Below are positions 6,191 to 6,275 of a stretch of 6,275 bases of DNA, piece by piece. The translations under genes and the position numbers were made by a program. The notes beneath the pieces are model-generated. The model was not told the DNA's origin. It saw only the letters and a list, made by a program, of their open reading frames with translations, and did no database searches. Position 1 is the first letter of the stretch, and every line of letters begins with the position of its first letter. Source of the stretch: an uncultured Lachnospiraceae bacterium (lineage in GTDB: Bacteria > Bacillota > Clostridia > Lachnospirales > Lachnospiraceae); assembly GCA_905236365.1 (NCBI GenBank), contig CAJOPP010000180.1:1-6275 (forward strand), given 5' to 3'.

Positions 6191-6253
6191 TGGCTGAAAT
6201 CTGAACTGTAGTTACAGTTCACTCATTAGCCAGTAAACAGTCACGAACTGTAA
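6191..6253 (+). other. Overlapping, mutually exclusive hairpins after the last gene
   Basis: The segment 6202-6210 (TGAACTGTA) pairs perfectly with 6213-6221 (TACAGTTCA) over a two-base loop. The same central strand, 6212-6220 (TTACAGTTC), is also the exact reverse complement of 6245-6253 (GAACTGTAA). The two structures cannot form together. TGGCT (6191-6195) can further pair with AGCCA (6228-6232) around the first hairpin. The hairpins begin only a few bases after the membrane protein stop at 6180. No T-run is present, so a plain terminator is not supported; it may be a dispersed repeat or a leader of a gene beyond the window. The remaining bases to the end hold no gene start that I can support. 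Confidence 0.6.
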
Positions 6254-6275
6254 TGTGCACACCTGTAGACAAATC

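Noticed and set aside
4459..6199. Shared GGCTGAA near 4459 and 6192 as a sign of a second repeat family
   Set aside because: The identity is only seven bases and the surrounding bases do not align well; chance is enough.

Overview
The window reads as a piece of chromosome from a Gram-positive anaerobe of the Clostridia, most likely Lachnospiraceae. Evidence: all genes lie on the plus strand, Shine-Dalgarno (SD) sites are strong (AAGGAGG type), G+C is moderate, and the set combines a DUF2316 protein, a lipoprotein with an FGE-sulfatase-like domain, and a PadR regulator followed by a polytopic membrane protein. The family assignments are recognised by eye from protein motifs; no database search was done.

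Layout. Positions 1-85 hold copy 1 of a structured repeat made of nested and adjacent hairpins. It is followed by a small membrane protein gene (163-684), which overlaps a short-chain dehydrogenase/reductase (SDR) gene (681-1538) by ATGA. A DUF2316 gene (1610-1915) and a lipoprotein gene (2078-3169) come next. A second copy of the repeat (3205-3283) lies in the leader of an amidohydrolase gene (3344-4339) of the ACMSD / 2,3-dihydroxybenzoate decarboxylase type. A 283-base non-coding stretch follows, with a perfect 13-bp palindrome (4410-4445), a consensus-like promoter (4502-4530) and three 21-bp operator-like repeats. These control a PadR-family regulator (4623-4958) and its presumed operon partner, a six-helix membrane protein (5035-6180). 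The window ends in non-coding DNA (6181-6275) with mutually exclusive hairpins.

How the parts fit. The membrane protein and SDR genes are translationally coupled; DUF2316 and the lipoprotein may be co-transcribed with them, but the gaps (71 and 162 bases) make this less certain. PadR very probably represses its own promoter and the membrane protein gene behind it. The most interesting non-coding signal is the two-copy repeat. Its stems are kept by compensatory base changes, and each copy sits 60-77 bases before a gene start in the same orientation, so it is either a dispersed palindromic element or a structured RNA leader. No complete new defence or mobile system is visible: there is no transposase, integrase, reverse transcriptase, CRISPR array, rRNA or tRNA.
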